Assembly: GCA_016873375.1 (NCBI GenBank)
Contig: VGXJ01000059.1
Coordinates: 1 to 8,743 of the forward strand
DNA from: Phycisphaerae bacterium
GTDB taxonomy: Bacteria; Planctomycetota; Phycisphaerae; Phycisphaerales; SM1A02
DNA: 8,743 bases
Direction: 5' to 3'
Each line of letters begins with the position of its first letter. The stretch's first letter is position 1. Positions 1-6,499 of this stretch are shown in pieces. The translations under genes were made by a program, and so were the position numbers. The notes beneath the pieces were generated by a model, which worked only from the letters and a program-made list of their open reading frames with translations, was not told the DNA's origin and searched no databases.

Positions 1-1660
1 CGCCGGTCATGAGACCGCCGTTCGAGCCGCCCATGACTGCAAGCCGATCGGCCTTGGTGTAGCCGTTCGCCGCAAGCCAGCCTGCCACCGCGTAGAGGTC
101 GTCGAACACATTCTGCTTGCGCCCAAGCATGCCAGCCTGGTGCCATGATTCGCCGTACTCGCCGCCACCGCGCAGGTTGGCCAGCGCATAGACGCCGCCG
201 GCCTCGAACCACGGCCAGTTGGTCGCGTTGAAGCCCGGTTCCAGGCTGACATTGAATCCGCCGTAGCCGTAGAGGAGGCATGGATTCGAGCCGTCGAGCT
301 TCAGCCCCTTGCGGTGCACGATGAAGACGGGGACCTTCGTGCCATCCTTGCTGGGCACGAAGCGCTGGCTCACCTCGACCATCGAGGGATCGACCGGCAC
401 CTCGGGGCGCGCCCAGAGCGCGAGTTGCGCCGAGGCACCCGTGAGTTGCGTGCGATAGATGGAGCGCGGTTCGTTGAAGCTCTCGTAGGTCACGAAGGCC
501 TCGTCGCGGTCCTCCTCGGTTGCGATGCCGGCATTGCCCAGGCCGGGCAGCGCGATCTCACCTGCGCTCGAACCGGAGCGCCGGAAGAGCTCCATGCGCG
601 TGATCACGTCCTTCTTCCATGACGCCACCAGCCACGATGCCGTCGGCGAGACGCCGTCGAGCACCGCGTCCCTGCGCTCGGCAATCACCGTGCGCCAACG
701 GTCCTGCGCAGGTTCGGTGAGGTCGATGGCCAGCAGCCTCCCGTTGGGGCTCTTGAAGGTGGTCGAGGAGTAGAGCGTGGTGCCCTCGATCGCGACTGGG
801 TCGAAGCGGCCGTCGAGGCCGACGGCGATCGGCACGAATCGCACCTGTCCCGTGCGGCGCCACTCATCGACGCTGGCCACATACAGGTCGTTGCGCTGCC
901 AGCCTTCGCTCACGCCCAGCGTGATCCACTTGCCGTCGCGGCTCAGCCCGGCACCCGGCACGCGCGAGGGTTCCTTTTGCACGAAGAGCACCGGATCGTT
1001 GCGCTCGTGCATGCCGAGCAGGTGCCACTTCACGGTGCGGGAATAGGGATCCTTCGGATCCGAGAGGCGTGAGTAGAGGAACTGCCGGCCATCCGGCGCC
1101 CAGCCGCCGAAGCCCGCCTTGCCGGGGATCGTGTCGGCCAGCCACGATCCGCCCGAGGTGGCGAGCACATGGAGCTGGCTCATCTCGTCGCCCGCACGCG
1201 AGAGACCGAACGCCACGAACTGGCCATCGGGGCTCGGCACATACCAGTCCAGGCTCGTGAGTCCCTTCTCGTCGATCGCGTTCACGTCAAGCAGCGTGCG
1301 CGGCGCACCGTCGAAGCTCTCACGCACCTTGAGCACCGGCTGGTTCTGCGTGCCGGACCGCTCTGAATAGAAGTAGAGATTCCCGCGCATCGAAGGCGCC
1401 GAGATGCCGCCAATCTGCATGAGCGGCGTGAGTGCCTTCTCGAGCGAGGCGCGGCATGGCAGGGCATCGAGCACGCGTCGCGTGTGATCGTTCTGCAGCG
1501 TCGTCCAGGCAGCCACTTCGCCGCTCTCCTGCTCAAGGGCCTCGAGCCAACGGTACTCATCGGTGAACGACTCCCCGTGCAGCGTGTCGGTGACCGGGCG
1601 CACTTCGGTCGGCGGTGGAACGATGGCGACAGACAGGACGAGGACGGCGTGGAGCAGCAT
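1..1660 (-). CDS. Prolyl oligopeptidase (S9A serine peptidase), partial, C-terminus beyond left edge
   Basis: Reading leftward from the ATG at 1660-1658 gives 553 uninterrupted codons, then the window ends. S9A enzymes cleave short peptides after proline, using an N-terminal beta-propeller that gates a C-terminal alpha/beta-hydrolase domain. The hydrolase signatures are clear: YGYGGF with the oxyanion-hole Tyr at about residue 466, an NLRGGGEYGESWH segment, and the nucleophile elbow GGSNGG with catalytic Ser546 (codon 25-23). Compared with the roughly 710-residue mammalian enzyme, about 155-160 residues carrying the catalytic Asp and His lie outside the window. Residues 15-450 are the propeller region, with the typical early 'RPVTDTLHG...DEYRWLE' opening. 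The start is fixed by an in-frame TAG four codons upstream, and a weak AGGA lies 7 bases before the ATG. Residues 1-14 are hydrophobic (MLLHAVLVLSVAIV) but lack a basic n-region, so export is possible but unproven. It lies 85 bp downstream of serA on the same strand. The truncation is due to the window edge; I see no frameshift. Confidence 0.93.
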   Translation of the reverse strand, partial: MLLHAVLVLSVAIVPPPTEVRPVTDTLHGESFTDEYRWLEALEQESGEVAAWTTLQNDHTRRVLDALPCRASLEKALTPLMQIGGISAPSMRGNLYFYSERSGTQNQPVLKVRESFDGAPRTLLDVNAIDEKGLTSLDWYVPSPDGQFVAFGLSRAGDEMSQLHVLATSGGSWLADTIPGKAGFGGWAPDGRQFLYSRLSDPKDPYSRTVKWHLLGMHERNDPVLFVQKEPSRVPGAGLSRDGKWITLGVSEGWQRNDLYVASVDEWRRTGQVRFVPIAVGLDGRFDPVAIEGTTLYSSTTFKSPNGRLLAIDLTEPAQDRWRTVIAERRDAVLDGVSPTASWLVASWKKDVITRMELFRRSGSSAGEIALPGLGNAGIATEEDRDEAFVTYESFNEPRSIYRTQLTGASAQLALWARPEVPVDPSMVEVSQRFVPSKDGTKVPVFIVHRKGLKLDGSNPCLLYGYGGFNVSLEPGFNATNWPWFEAGGVYALANLRGGGEYGESWHQAGMLGRKQNVFDDLYAVAGWLAANGYTKADRLAVMGGSNGGLMTG

Positions 1661-1745
1661 GGACAGATCCTAAGCCGCACCAGGTGCTTCGGGTGATCGG
1701 TCGGTGCCGTGCCCCCACGCCGACGAATGCCGGCGCACGCCGGAC
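1661..1745. other. serA-prolyl oligopeptidase intergenic gap with small inverted repeat
   Basis: An 85-bp gap lies between the serA stop and the peptidase start. It contains a GC-rich inverted repeat at 1730-1743 (CCGGC, 4-base loop, GCCGG) immediately after the serA stop. On the minus strand no T-run follows the repeat, so it is not a classical intrinsic terminator. It could be a weak pause site or mRNA 3'-end stabiliser, or chance in GC-rich DNA. I see no strong promoter for the peptidase here, so the peptidase may be read through from the upstream operon or have its own unrecognised promoter. Confidence 0.3.
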
Positions 1746-2951
1746 TCAGGCCCGCGTGAGCCGCATGCGCACCGTCTCGGGCAGCGCCGCGAGCGCTCGC
1801 ACGATGCCGTCGCCCTCGAAGGGGTCGACATCCAGGATGACATAGCTCGTGTGTGGGTCGGACTGCAGGTACTCGGCGTTGATGTTGACCGACTCGCGGG
1901 CGAAGTGGCCGTGCATGGTGCTCAACACACCGGGCACGTTGCGGTGCACGTGCATGATCCGCACCTGGCCGGCGCGCAGCGTGGGCAGGTCGACCTCGGG
2001 GAAGTTCACGGCACTGGCCGTCGAGCCGCTGGTCCAGTGGCGCACGAGCTTCTCGGCGACCTCGATCGCGATCGATTCCTGCGCCTCTTCCGTGCTGCCG
2101 CCGATGTGCGGCGTCAGGATCACGTTGCCCAGTCCCCGAAGCGGGCTCTCGAAGGCCTCATCGCGGCTCGCGGGTTCCTGTGGGAAGACATCAAGCGCGG
2201 CGCCGGACAGGTGGCCTGAGCGCAGGACGGCCGCAAGCGCAGCCACGTCCACCACGCTGCCGCGAGCGTTGTTGATGAGCGCCGATCCAGGCTTCATGCG
2301 AGCGAGCTGCGCAGCGCCGATCATGCGCTTGGTCAGGGGCGTGCTCGGCACATGGAGCGTGACGATGTCCGATTCGGCAAGGAGTGCGTCGAGCGAGTTG
2401 CGCGGCTGGGCATTGCCCAAGGGAAGCTTGCGCACGATGTCGTGAAAGATGACGCGCATGCCCATCGACTCGGCGAGCACGCTGACCTGGCTGCCGATGT
2501 GGCCGTAGCCGACGATCCCGAGGGTGCGTCCGCGGACCTCATGCGCATCCTTGGCGCTCTTGTCCCAGGTGCCCGCATGAAGCAGCGAGCTCTTCTCGAA
2601 GAGTCGCCGCGCAAGGCAGACTGCCTCGGCCACGGTCATCTCGGCCACGCTGCGCGTATTGCTGAACGGGCTGTTGAAGACCGGTATTCCCGCACGGCTC
2701 GCCGAGGAGAGATCGATCTGGTCGGTGCCGATGCAGAAGCAGCCGAGCGCGGCGGGTCGCCCCGCAAGGAGCGCCGCTTCGCGGACCGAGGTCTTGGAGC
2801 GGATGCCCAGCACGGTGGCACGACCGAGCGCGGCTCGTAGCGCATCGCCTTCGAGCGCACCGGCGTGGCGTTCGATGGCGAAGCCCGCCTCGAGCAGGAT
2901 CGGATCGGCGGCGGCGTGCACATTCTCGGCAAGGATGGCGATAGGTTGCAT
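1746..2951 (-). CDS. serA: D-3-phosphoglycerate dehydrogenase with ACT domain (SerA)
   Basis: This 401-residue protein is colinear with E. coli SerA (about 410 aa). The enzyme oxidises 3-phosphoglycerate to 3-phosphohydroxypyruvate with NAD, the committed step of cytosolic serine synthesis. Seen in order: the substrate-domain block LGCFCIGTDQIDL (69-81), the SPFSNTRSVAE loop (94-104), the Rossmann motif GYGHIG (148-153), and catalytic residues R230 (in NNARGSVVD), E259 (in DVFPQEPA) and H282 (in LTPHIGG). The linker GSTASAVNFPEV (309-320) leads into an ACT domain from about residue 330. In the ACT domain H336, N338 and N356 align with the E. coli serine-binding residues H344, N346 and N364, so serine feedback inhibition is likely retained. 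This is the short bacterial form, without the extra ASB domain of long PGDHs. The ATG lies one base after the map stop, which indicates translational coupling to map. The SerA family assignment is very secure. Confidence 0.96.
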   Translation of the reverse strand: MQPIAILAENVHAAADPILLEAGFAIERHAGALEGDALRAALGRATVLGIRSKTSVREAALLAGRPAALGCFCIGTDQIDLSSASRAGIPVFNSPFSNTRSVAEMTVAEAVCLARRLFEKSSLLHAGTWDKSAKDAHEVRGRTLGIVGYGHIGSQVSVLAESMGMRVIFHDIVRKLPLGNAQPRNSLDALLAESDIVTLHVPSTPLTKRMIGAAQLARMKPGSALINNARGSVVDVAALAAVLRSGHLSGAALDVFPQEPASRDEAFESPLRGLGNVILTPHIGGSTEEAQESIAIEVAEKLVRHWTSGSTASAVNFPEVDLPTLRAGQVRIMHVHRNVPGVLSTMHGHFARESVNINAEYLQSDPHTSYVILDVDPFEGDGIVRALAALPETVRMRLTRA

Positions 2952-2952
2952 G

Positions 2953-3762
2953 TCAAGTTCCCACGATATCGGGCAGGTCGAAGAGGCCTGCCGTCAGGTT
3001 GACCGGCCCCCCCGCGGTGATCAGCACATCGGCCTCATGGTGCACGCTGAGCGATCCATCAGCGGTGTAGATCGGCCAGGCCGATCCTTCCGAGCGCGTC
3101 TCGGTGGTGCCGATCGCGATCATTGGCTCGACGGCCACCAGCATGCCGGGCCGCCAGAGCGACCAAGCCTCGCTCCATTCGCCCGGGTAGGTGGGAACGG
3201 TGTTGGCCACATAGGGCGCTGCGTGCAGCGAGCGGCCGTAGCCGTGGCCACCGAGGCCGCGCACGAGGCAGAATCCGCAGCGCTTCTCGACGTGCTGCTG
3301 CACCGCCTTGGCCCAGTCGACGAGCGGCCGACCCGGCTGCATGGCTTCAATGCCCATCCGCAGGCTTTCGCGCCCAGCCTTCATGAGCTCCGCGGCGAGC
3401 TTGTCGCAGCCGCGGATCGCGTAGGTCCACGCTGCGTCGCCGATCCAGCCTTGATGCTTCACGCCGATGTCGACGCTGATCAAGTCTCCCTCGGTAAGCG
3501 GCCTGTCGCTCATGTCGTGCGTGCCATGCACGACGCAATCGTTGACGCTCAGGCACGAATGGCTGGGAAACGGCGGATGTCCCCGCACCTTGTAGCCCTT
3601 GAAGCACGAAGTGCAGGTGAGGTCGGCGAGCTGCTTCGCGACGAAGGCATCGATCTGCGCCAGGGTCAGCCCCGGGCGGAGTTCCTCGACGAGCCGACGG
3701 TGGATGGTCACGACGCACGCCGCGGCCGCGGTCGCGGCATCCTGGTCACGGGGTTCGATCAT
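2953..3762 (-). CDS. map: Type I methionine aminopeptidase
   Basis: This 269-residue cytosolic metalloprotease of the pita-bread fold removes the initiator Met from nascent proteins. All expected active-site residues are present: H79 (in SVNDCVVHG), the di-metal ligands D98 (in ISVDIG), D109 (in GWIGDAAW), H173 (in GGHGYGR), E212 (in VAVEPMIA) and E243 (in VHHEADVLIT), and the second conserved His, H180. There is no N-terminal zinc-finger/SH3 extension, so it is the short bacterial type Ia form. Small departures from E. coli include LHAAPYV in place of the usual FHEEPQV loop, a slightly longer PTYPGEWSEAW loop before the E212 strand, and a CTSC pair at 50-53. The ATG at 3762-3760 overlaps the hutI stop (ATGA), so translation is probably coupled, and one base separates its stop from the serA ATG. 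A second map copy near the ribosomal protein genes is common in bacteria; this copy is embedded in a metabolic operon instead. Confidence 0.95.
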   Translation of the reverse strand: MIEPRDQDAATAAAACVVTIHRRLVEELRPGLTLAQIDAFVAKQLADLTCTSCFKGYKVRGHPPFPSHSCLSVNDCVVHGTHDMSDRPLTEGDLISVDIGVKHQGWIGDAAWTYAIRGCDKLAAELMKAGRESLRMGIEAMQPGRPLVDWAKAVQQHVEKRCGFCLVRGLGGHGYGRSLHAAPYVANTVPTYPGEWSEAWSLWRPGMLVAVEPMIAIGTTETRSEGSAWPIYTADGSLSVHHEADVLITAGGPVNLTAGLFDLPDIVGT

Positions 3763-5006
3763 GGCGTTGCCTCGAAGCCCGGTTCATCGGGATTCACGGC
3801 ACGACCGGCGTGGAACACCAAGCCGGGAGCGCCCGAGGGCAGCCCGTGGACGAGTGCATCTTCGTTGGTGTCGTGCAGCAGCAGAAGATCTGCGCGCTGG
3901 CCGGGCTCGATCGAGCCGACGGCGCCGGCCACACCGAGCAGGTGGGCCGCATTGGTGATCGACGCACGCAGGATCTCGGCCGTCGTGAGCCCCATGAAGC
4001 GCGCGGCGAGCTGCATGGCGAAGGGGAGCCCCAGGCCCGGCGCGCTGCCGGGGTTCGAATTGCTCGCGATGACCAGCGTGCCGCCGTCGTCGAGCAGTCG
4101 ACGGGCATCCATGAAGCGCATGTCGAGCGCGAAGCCAGTCATCGGCAGCGCCACGGCGAATGCACCGCTGTGCGCGACGGCGGCCAAGTCGCTGGCGCTC
4201 GATGCCTCAAGGTGGTCCACGCTGCGCACGCCCATGCCGATCAGGTCGGCAAGCAGTCCCGATCGCGTGAACTGGTCCACGTGCACACGCACCGGGCAGC
4301 CCAGCGCGAGCGCCGCAGCGACGAACCGCACGGCATCGTCGCCGGTCCACGCTCCGTGCTCGATGTAGAGGTCCATCGTCGTGCCGGGACGCGCAGCAGC
4401 GACCGCCGGCAGCGTATCCCGAAGCGTGCTGGCGATGAAGTCCGTGCATCCCGGATCGATGGCGTGGCCCGCCAAGCAGGTCGCCACGGCCTCGATCCGG
4501 CCGTTGCAGGCGGCTGCGGCATCATCGATCGCGCCGAGCATGCGGAGTTCCGCCTCGGTGGAGAGGCCGTATCCGCTCTTGACCTCGCAGGTTCCGGTGC
4601 CCATGCGAGCCATGCGCAGCAGCCGCAGGGTGGTGGCACGGGCGAGCTCCTCACGGCTCGACTCGCGGACGGATCGAACCGAACTCATGATCCCTCCGCC
4701 TGAGTTCAGGATCGAGAGGTACGGCTCGCCCGCGCGCTTGCGCGCCCATTCGCTCCATCGATCGCCGGTCCAGCAGGCATGCGTGTGCGCGTCGATGAGT
4801 GCCGGCATGAGCACCCGGCCACGCGCATCGACCCTGCTCGGGGCACTTGGGGGCGTGCCTGCGCCGACGGAGTGCACTCGCCCGTCGTCGCCCACGAGCA
4901 CCCAGCCGCGGTCGATCACGCCAAGGTCACGCATCGCCGCACCGCGGGCCGGTTCACGGCCGATCGGCATCGACAGCACGCGTGCATCGTGGATCAGGAG
5001 CGGCAC
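3759..5006 (-). CDS. hutI: Imidazolonepropionase (HutI), GTG start
   Basis: This 415-residue amidohydrolase-superfamily protein is colinear with B. subtilis HutI, which hydrolyses 4-imidazolone-5-propanoate to N-formimino-L-glutamate in histidine degradation. Seen: metal-site HTH (H74, H76) after the strand LMPALIDA, substrate-contact R83, the block NSGGGIMSSVRSVR (101-114), EVKSGYGL with Y146, LAGHAID with H181, VHVDQF with metal ligand H242, and SVDHLEA with H265. The segment SNSNPGSAP (315-323) matches the family's T-D-x-N-P-G-S-S-P block, but N316 replaces the metal-ligand/catalytic Asp (D324 in B. subtilis numbering). Q245 sits where B. subtilis has E252; Gln is, from memory, seen in other HutI proteins. 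The start is GTG at 5006-5004, with an in-frame TAG four codons upstream and no strong Shine-Dalgarno. It is the first gene of the hutI-map-serA run; no hutH, hutU or hutG lies in the window. The family is clear, but the substrate and activity are less certain because of N316. Confidence 0.88.
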   Translation of the reverse strand: MPLLIHDARVLSMPIGREPARGAAMRDLGVIDRGWVLVGDDGRVHSVGAGTPPSAPSRVDARGRVLMPALIDAHTHACWTGDRWSEWARKRAGEPYLSILNSGGGIMSSVRSVRESSREELARATTLRLLRMARMGTGTCEVKSGYGLSTEAELRMLGAIDDAAAACNGRIEAVATCLAGHAIDPGCTDFIASTLRDTLPAVAAARPGTTMDLYIEHGAWTGDDAVRFVAAALALGCPVRVHVDQFTRSGLLADLIGMGVRSVDHLEASSASDLAAVAHSGAFAVALPMTGFALDMRFMDARRLLDDGGTLVIASNSNPGSAPGLGLPFAMQLAARFMGLTTAEILRASITNAAHLLGVAGAVGSIEPGQRADLLLLHDTNEDALVHGLPSGAPGLVFHAGRAVNPDEPGFEATP

Positions 5007-5064
5007 GGAAGGAGCCTACCCGAGTGCACAGGTGGCTTCGTGCTTCGGTTAGAGTCCTCTGGCC
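5007..5064. promoter_or_regulatory. Divergent intergenic region hutI / STAS gene
   Basis: Only 58 bp separate the divergently transcribed hutI and STAS genes, so promoters for both directions must lie here or extend into the coding ends. On the plus strand, TAGAGT at 5050-5055 resembles a -10 hexamer (TA-N3-T) placed 9 bases before the STAS ATG, which would give a very short leader. I see no matching TTGACA-like -35. On the minus strand a TAGGCT lies about 10 bases before the hutI GTG. Neither start has a good Shine-Dalgarno. The region's role is inferred from gene orientation; the hexamers are weak evidence. Confidence 0.35.
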
Positions 5065-5439
5065 ATGACACCGCAGAGCAAGAAGACCTCGCTCCTTGAG
5101 ATCAGTTTCGACGGCAGCATCATGATCGTGAAGCCCGCGGGCCCCAACGTGGGTCAGCGCGAGGCACCGATCATGAAGGCCGACATCGATCCGGCGGTCA
5201 AGTCCGCGGGCAAGGCCATGAAGGTCATGGTGATGGACCTCTCGAGCGTCCAGTTCATGAGCAGCATGGGCTTGGGCATGATCATCGACATGCGCAACGC
5301 TGCGGCCCAGACGGGCGCCACGGCGGTGCTCTTTGGGGTCAACAAGGAACTGAAGGCACTCTTGGCGATGATGAAGATCGAGAAGCTGTACAAGATCGCC
5401 GACACGGCAGCGCAGCTTCAGGCGCTCTGCGGTCGCTGA
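5065..5439 (+). CDS. STAS-domain protein, anti-sigma-factor-antagonist (SpoIIAA/RsbV) type
   Basis: This is a 124-residue single-domain protein. STAS proteins of this size usually act in partner-switching: the unphosphorylated form binds an anti-sigma-factor kinase and frees the sigma factor. The diagnostic block MDLSSVQFMSSMGLGMII lies at residues 57-74. It follows the family pattern D-L-S-x-V-x-F-[MI]-x-S-x-G-L-G, and S67 aligns with the phosphorylated Ser58 of B. subtilis SpoIIAA. The preceding residue is Ser66 instead of the usual Asp, and Met68 replaces the second Ser. The N-terminal strand (LLEISFDGSIMIVKP) and the C-terminal helix/strand region (ALLAMMKIEKLYKIADTAAQLQAL) complete the fold. 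The protein is Met-rich (12 of 124). No anti-sigma kinase, PP2C phosphatase or sigma factor lies nearby, so the partner is unknown. It is divergent from hutI and convergent with the ChaN-like gene. Partner switching is inferred from the family; a structural or scaffold STAS role is also possible. Confidence 0.88.
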   Translation: MTPQSKKTSLLEISFDGSIMIVKPAGPNVGQREAPIMKADIDPAVKSAGKAMKVMVMDLSSVQFMSSMGLGMIIDMRNAAAQTGATAVLFGVNKELKALLAMMKIEKLYKIADTAAQLQALCGR

Positions 5440-5492
5440 TCGGGGGCTGGCGTCCAGTTCGGGCGATCAGGTCGGGTGCAGGTTCGCGGGCG
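5440..5492. other. Convergent intergenic gap STAS / ChaN-like gene
   Basis: This 53-bp gap lies between two converging stop codons. A bidirectional terminator would be expected here, but I see only a 4-bp CTGG/CCAG hairpin near 5446-5456 and no T-run on either strand. Termination may be Rho-dependent or rely on a structure I cannot evaluate by eye. Confidence 0.3.
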
Positions 5493-6425
5493 TCAGTCCA
5501 GCCCGAGTCCGTCGCCGACCCGAACCACGATGTCGCCGCGCGCACGATCCGCTTCAGCCAAACCCTCGCCGCGGTCCTGAGTGATTGCGACGACGAAGAC
5601 GCTGGTCCCGGGTCGTCGCGCCACGACCTCAAGTGCCGTGCCGCCGAGAAAGTCGCTGTGGAAACAGCCCACCAGCAAGACGGCGCGGGGGCTCGCCTCG
5701 AGGGCGCGCGCGACGCTCGCACCCATGGTCGCGTCCCACACGCGCTGGCTGCGCAGCATGCGATCGAGCTGCTCATCGGGCACGGCGGCGTCGGAGCCGC
5801 GCATTTCCTGCATGAGTTCGGCCAGACGGTGCCGGTACGCGCCCACATCAGGCGCGATGGGCAGGTCGAAGAGCGTGCGCTCGTCGGGCGGCAGGGCCAG
5901 CAGCCCGTCGTAGCCCTCTCGATTGGCACGAGACACATACTGGCGGGGGGCATTGGCGGCCACGATCGCAGCTCCGTGCTCGCGAGCCAAGTCGAGGCAT
6001 GGTTGGTAGAACGCGATCCAGCTGTTGGGCTGGCCGGACCAGGTCCTGCTGCCGGTCCGATCGATCAACTGGTCGGTCGTGAGCTCGCCGCGCAGCCAGC
6101 CATCGACGATCGGCTGCTCGTGCCGCTCCAGCATCTCCAAGCACAGGGCCGTGCGTGGCTCGCGTGCCAGTAGGCGCGCGTACAGGGCCTGCTGCACGGC
6201 ATGGGCATCGGGGTTGTCGTGGTATTCGCCCAGCAGCACCACGTCCGCGCGGGCGGCGCGCCGGGCGGCCTCGTCCAGATCGATCCGCTCGCCGGTGGTT
6301 CCATCGCGGATCACCAGCGCCCCGGCGGCGGCGTCGCGCTGGGCAGGCGAGAGCACGCGCGCGGTGCGCGGTGCGGTGCAGGCAGCCATGGCAAGCAGCA
6401 TGACTGCGATCGACAGGAGGCGCAT
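5493..6425 (-). CDS. ChaN-family (DUF399) haem/iron-associated lipoprotein
   Basis: This 310-residue protein begins with a lipoprotein signal peptide: MRLL, a hydrophobic stretch, then AMAAC with C16 as the predicted lipidated cysteine, so it is probably membrane-anchored and outside the cytoplasm. The mature part has the Cofac_haem_bdg/ChaN signatures. These are VVLLGEYHDNPDAH (62-75) with H69 and H75, CLEMLERHEQPIVDGWL (95-111), AANAPRQYVSR (156-166), and a late GCFHSDFLGG segment (253-262) with H256 where the family has a conserved Gly-x-x-His near the end of the fold. Campylobacter jejuni ChaN binds haem and is linked to iron uptake; a haem or iron role here is inferred by homology. No TonB receptor or haem transporter lies nearby. 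The ATG at 6425-6423 is followed directly by a plausible signal peptide. A short AGGA sits only 2 bases upstream, so the ribosome site is weak. It is convergent with the STAS gene and divergent from the helicase. Confidence 0.85.
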   Translation of the reverse strand: MRLLSIAVMLLAMAACTAPRTARVLSPAQRDAAAGALVIRDGTTGERIDLDEAARRAARADVVLLGEYHDNPDAHAVQQALYARLLAREPRTALCLEMLERHEQPIVDGWLRGELTTDQLIDRTGSRTWSGQPNSWIAFYQPCLDLAREHGAAIVAANAPRQYVSRANREGYDGLLALPPDERTLFDLPIAPDVGAYRHRLAELMQEMRGSDAAVPDEQLDRMLRSQRVWDATMGASVARALEASPRAVLLVGCFHSDFLGGTALEVVARRPGTSVFVVAITQDRGEGLAEADRARGDIVVRVGDGLGLD

Positions 6426-6495
6426 GGTCCTACGCTACGCTCGTGGACTGCATGGAGGCAACCAACGGGAGATCAAACGCGCAGGAGCGCTCGCG
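6426..6495. promoter_or_regulatory. Divergent intergenic region ChaN-like / DinG-like helicase
   Basis: This 70-bp space lies between divergent starts and must carry or border the promoters for both genes. It contains two overlapping TACGCT hexamers on the plus strand (6431-6436 and 6436-6441; TA-N3-T, -10-like), which read AGCGTA on the minus strand. No clear -35 element is visible. It also holds a possible 15-codon leader ORF (6452-6499), listed separately. Promoter placement is inferred from gene orientation only. Confidence 0.35.
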
Positions 6496-6499
6496 ATGA
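6452..6499 (+). CDS. Possible 15-codon leader ORF overlapping the helicase start
   Basis: An ATG at 6452 opens a 15-codon reading frame (MEATNGRSNAQERSR) that ends at the TGA 6497-6499. The TGA overlaps the ATG of the DinG-like gene (6496-6498) in an ATGA arrangement. The helicase Shine-Dalgarno (6483-6487) lies inside this frame. A ribosome translating it would therefore terminate exactly at the helicase start, a geometry that allows translational coupling. The ribosome site before the leader ATG is weak (GTGGA at 6443-6447, 4 bases away). I recognise no known peptide. It may be chance; confidence is low. Confidence 0.2.
   Translation: MEATNGRSNAQERSR
6483..6487 (+). promoter_or_regulatory. 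Ribosome binding site of the DinG-like gene
   Basis: AGGAG lies 8 bases before the ATG at 6496. This good Shine-Dalgarno match supports 6496 as the start over the in-frame ATG at 6424 and over still earlier in-frame ATGs that lie within the antisense of the ChaN-like gene. Confidence 0.65.

Noticed and set aside
1..1660. Prolyl oligopeptidase as a pseudogene
   Set aside because: The reading frame is open from the start codon to the window edge with the Ser nucleophile intact; the missing C-terminus is due to the window boundary.
1730..1743. CCGGC/GCCGG hairpin after serA as an intrinsic terminator
   Set aside because: The stem is only 5 bp with no T-run on the minus strand; such repeats are common by chance in this base composition.
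1704..2219. A 171-codon plus-strand frame opposite the serA 3' end
   Set aside because: It is antisense to the clearly coding ACT domain and catalytic region of SerA; its His/Val/Asp-rich translation matches nothing I know.
2659..4368. A 569-codon open frame on the plus strand running opposite serA, map and hutI
   Set aside because: It is antisense to three well-supported genes, its translation shows no family motifs and is rich in Arg/Ser/Ala, and long antisense frames are expected in GC-rich coding DNA.
6025..6495. Upstream extension of the helicase reading frame to ATG 6025 (838 residues)
   Set aside because: The extra 157 codons lie mostly opposite the ChaN-like gene, lack family similarity, and the family N-terminus plus a good Shine-Dalgarno point to 6496.
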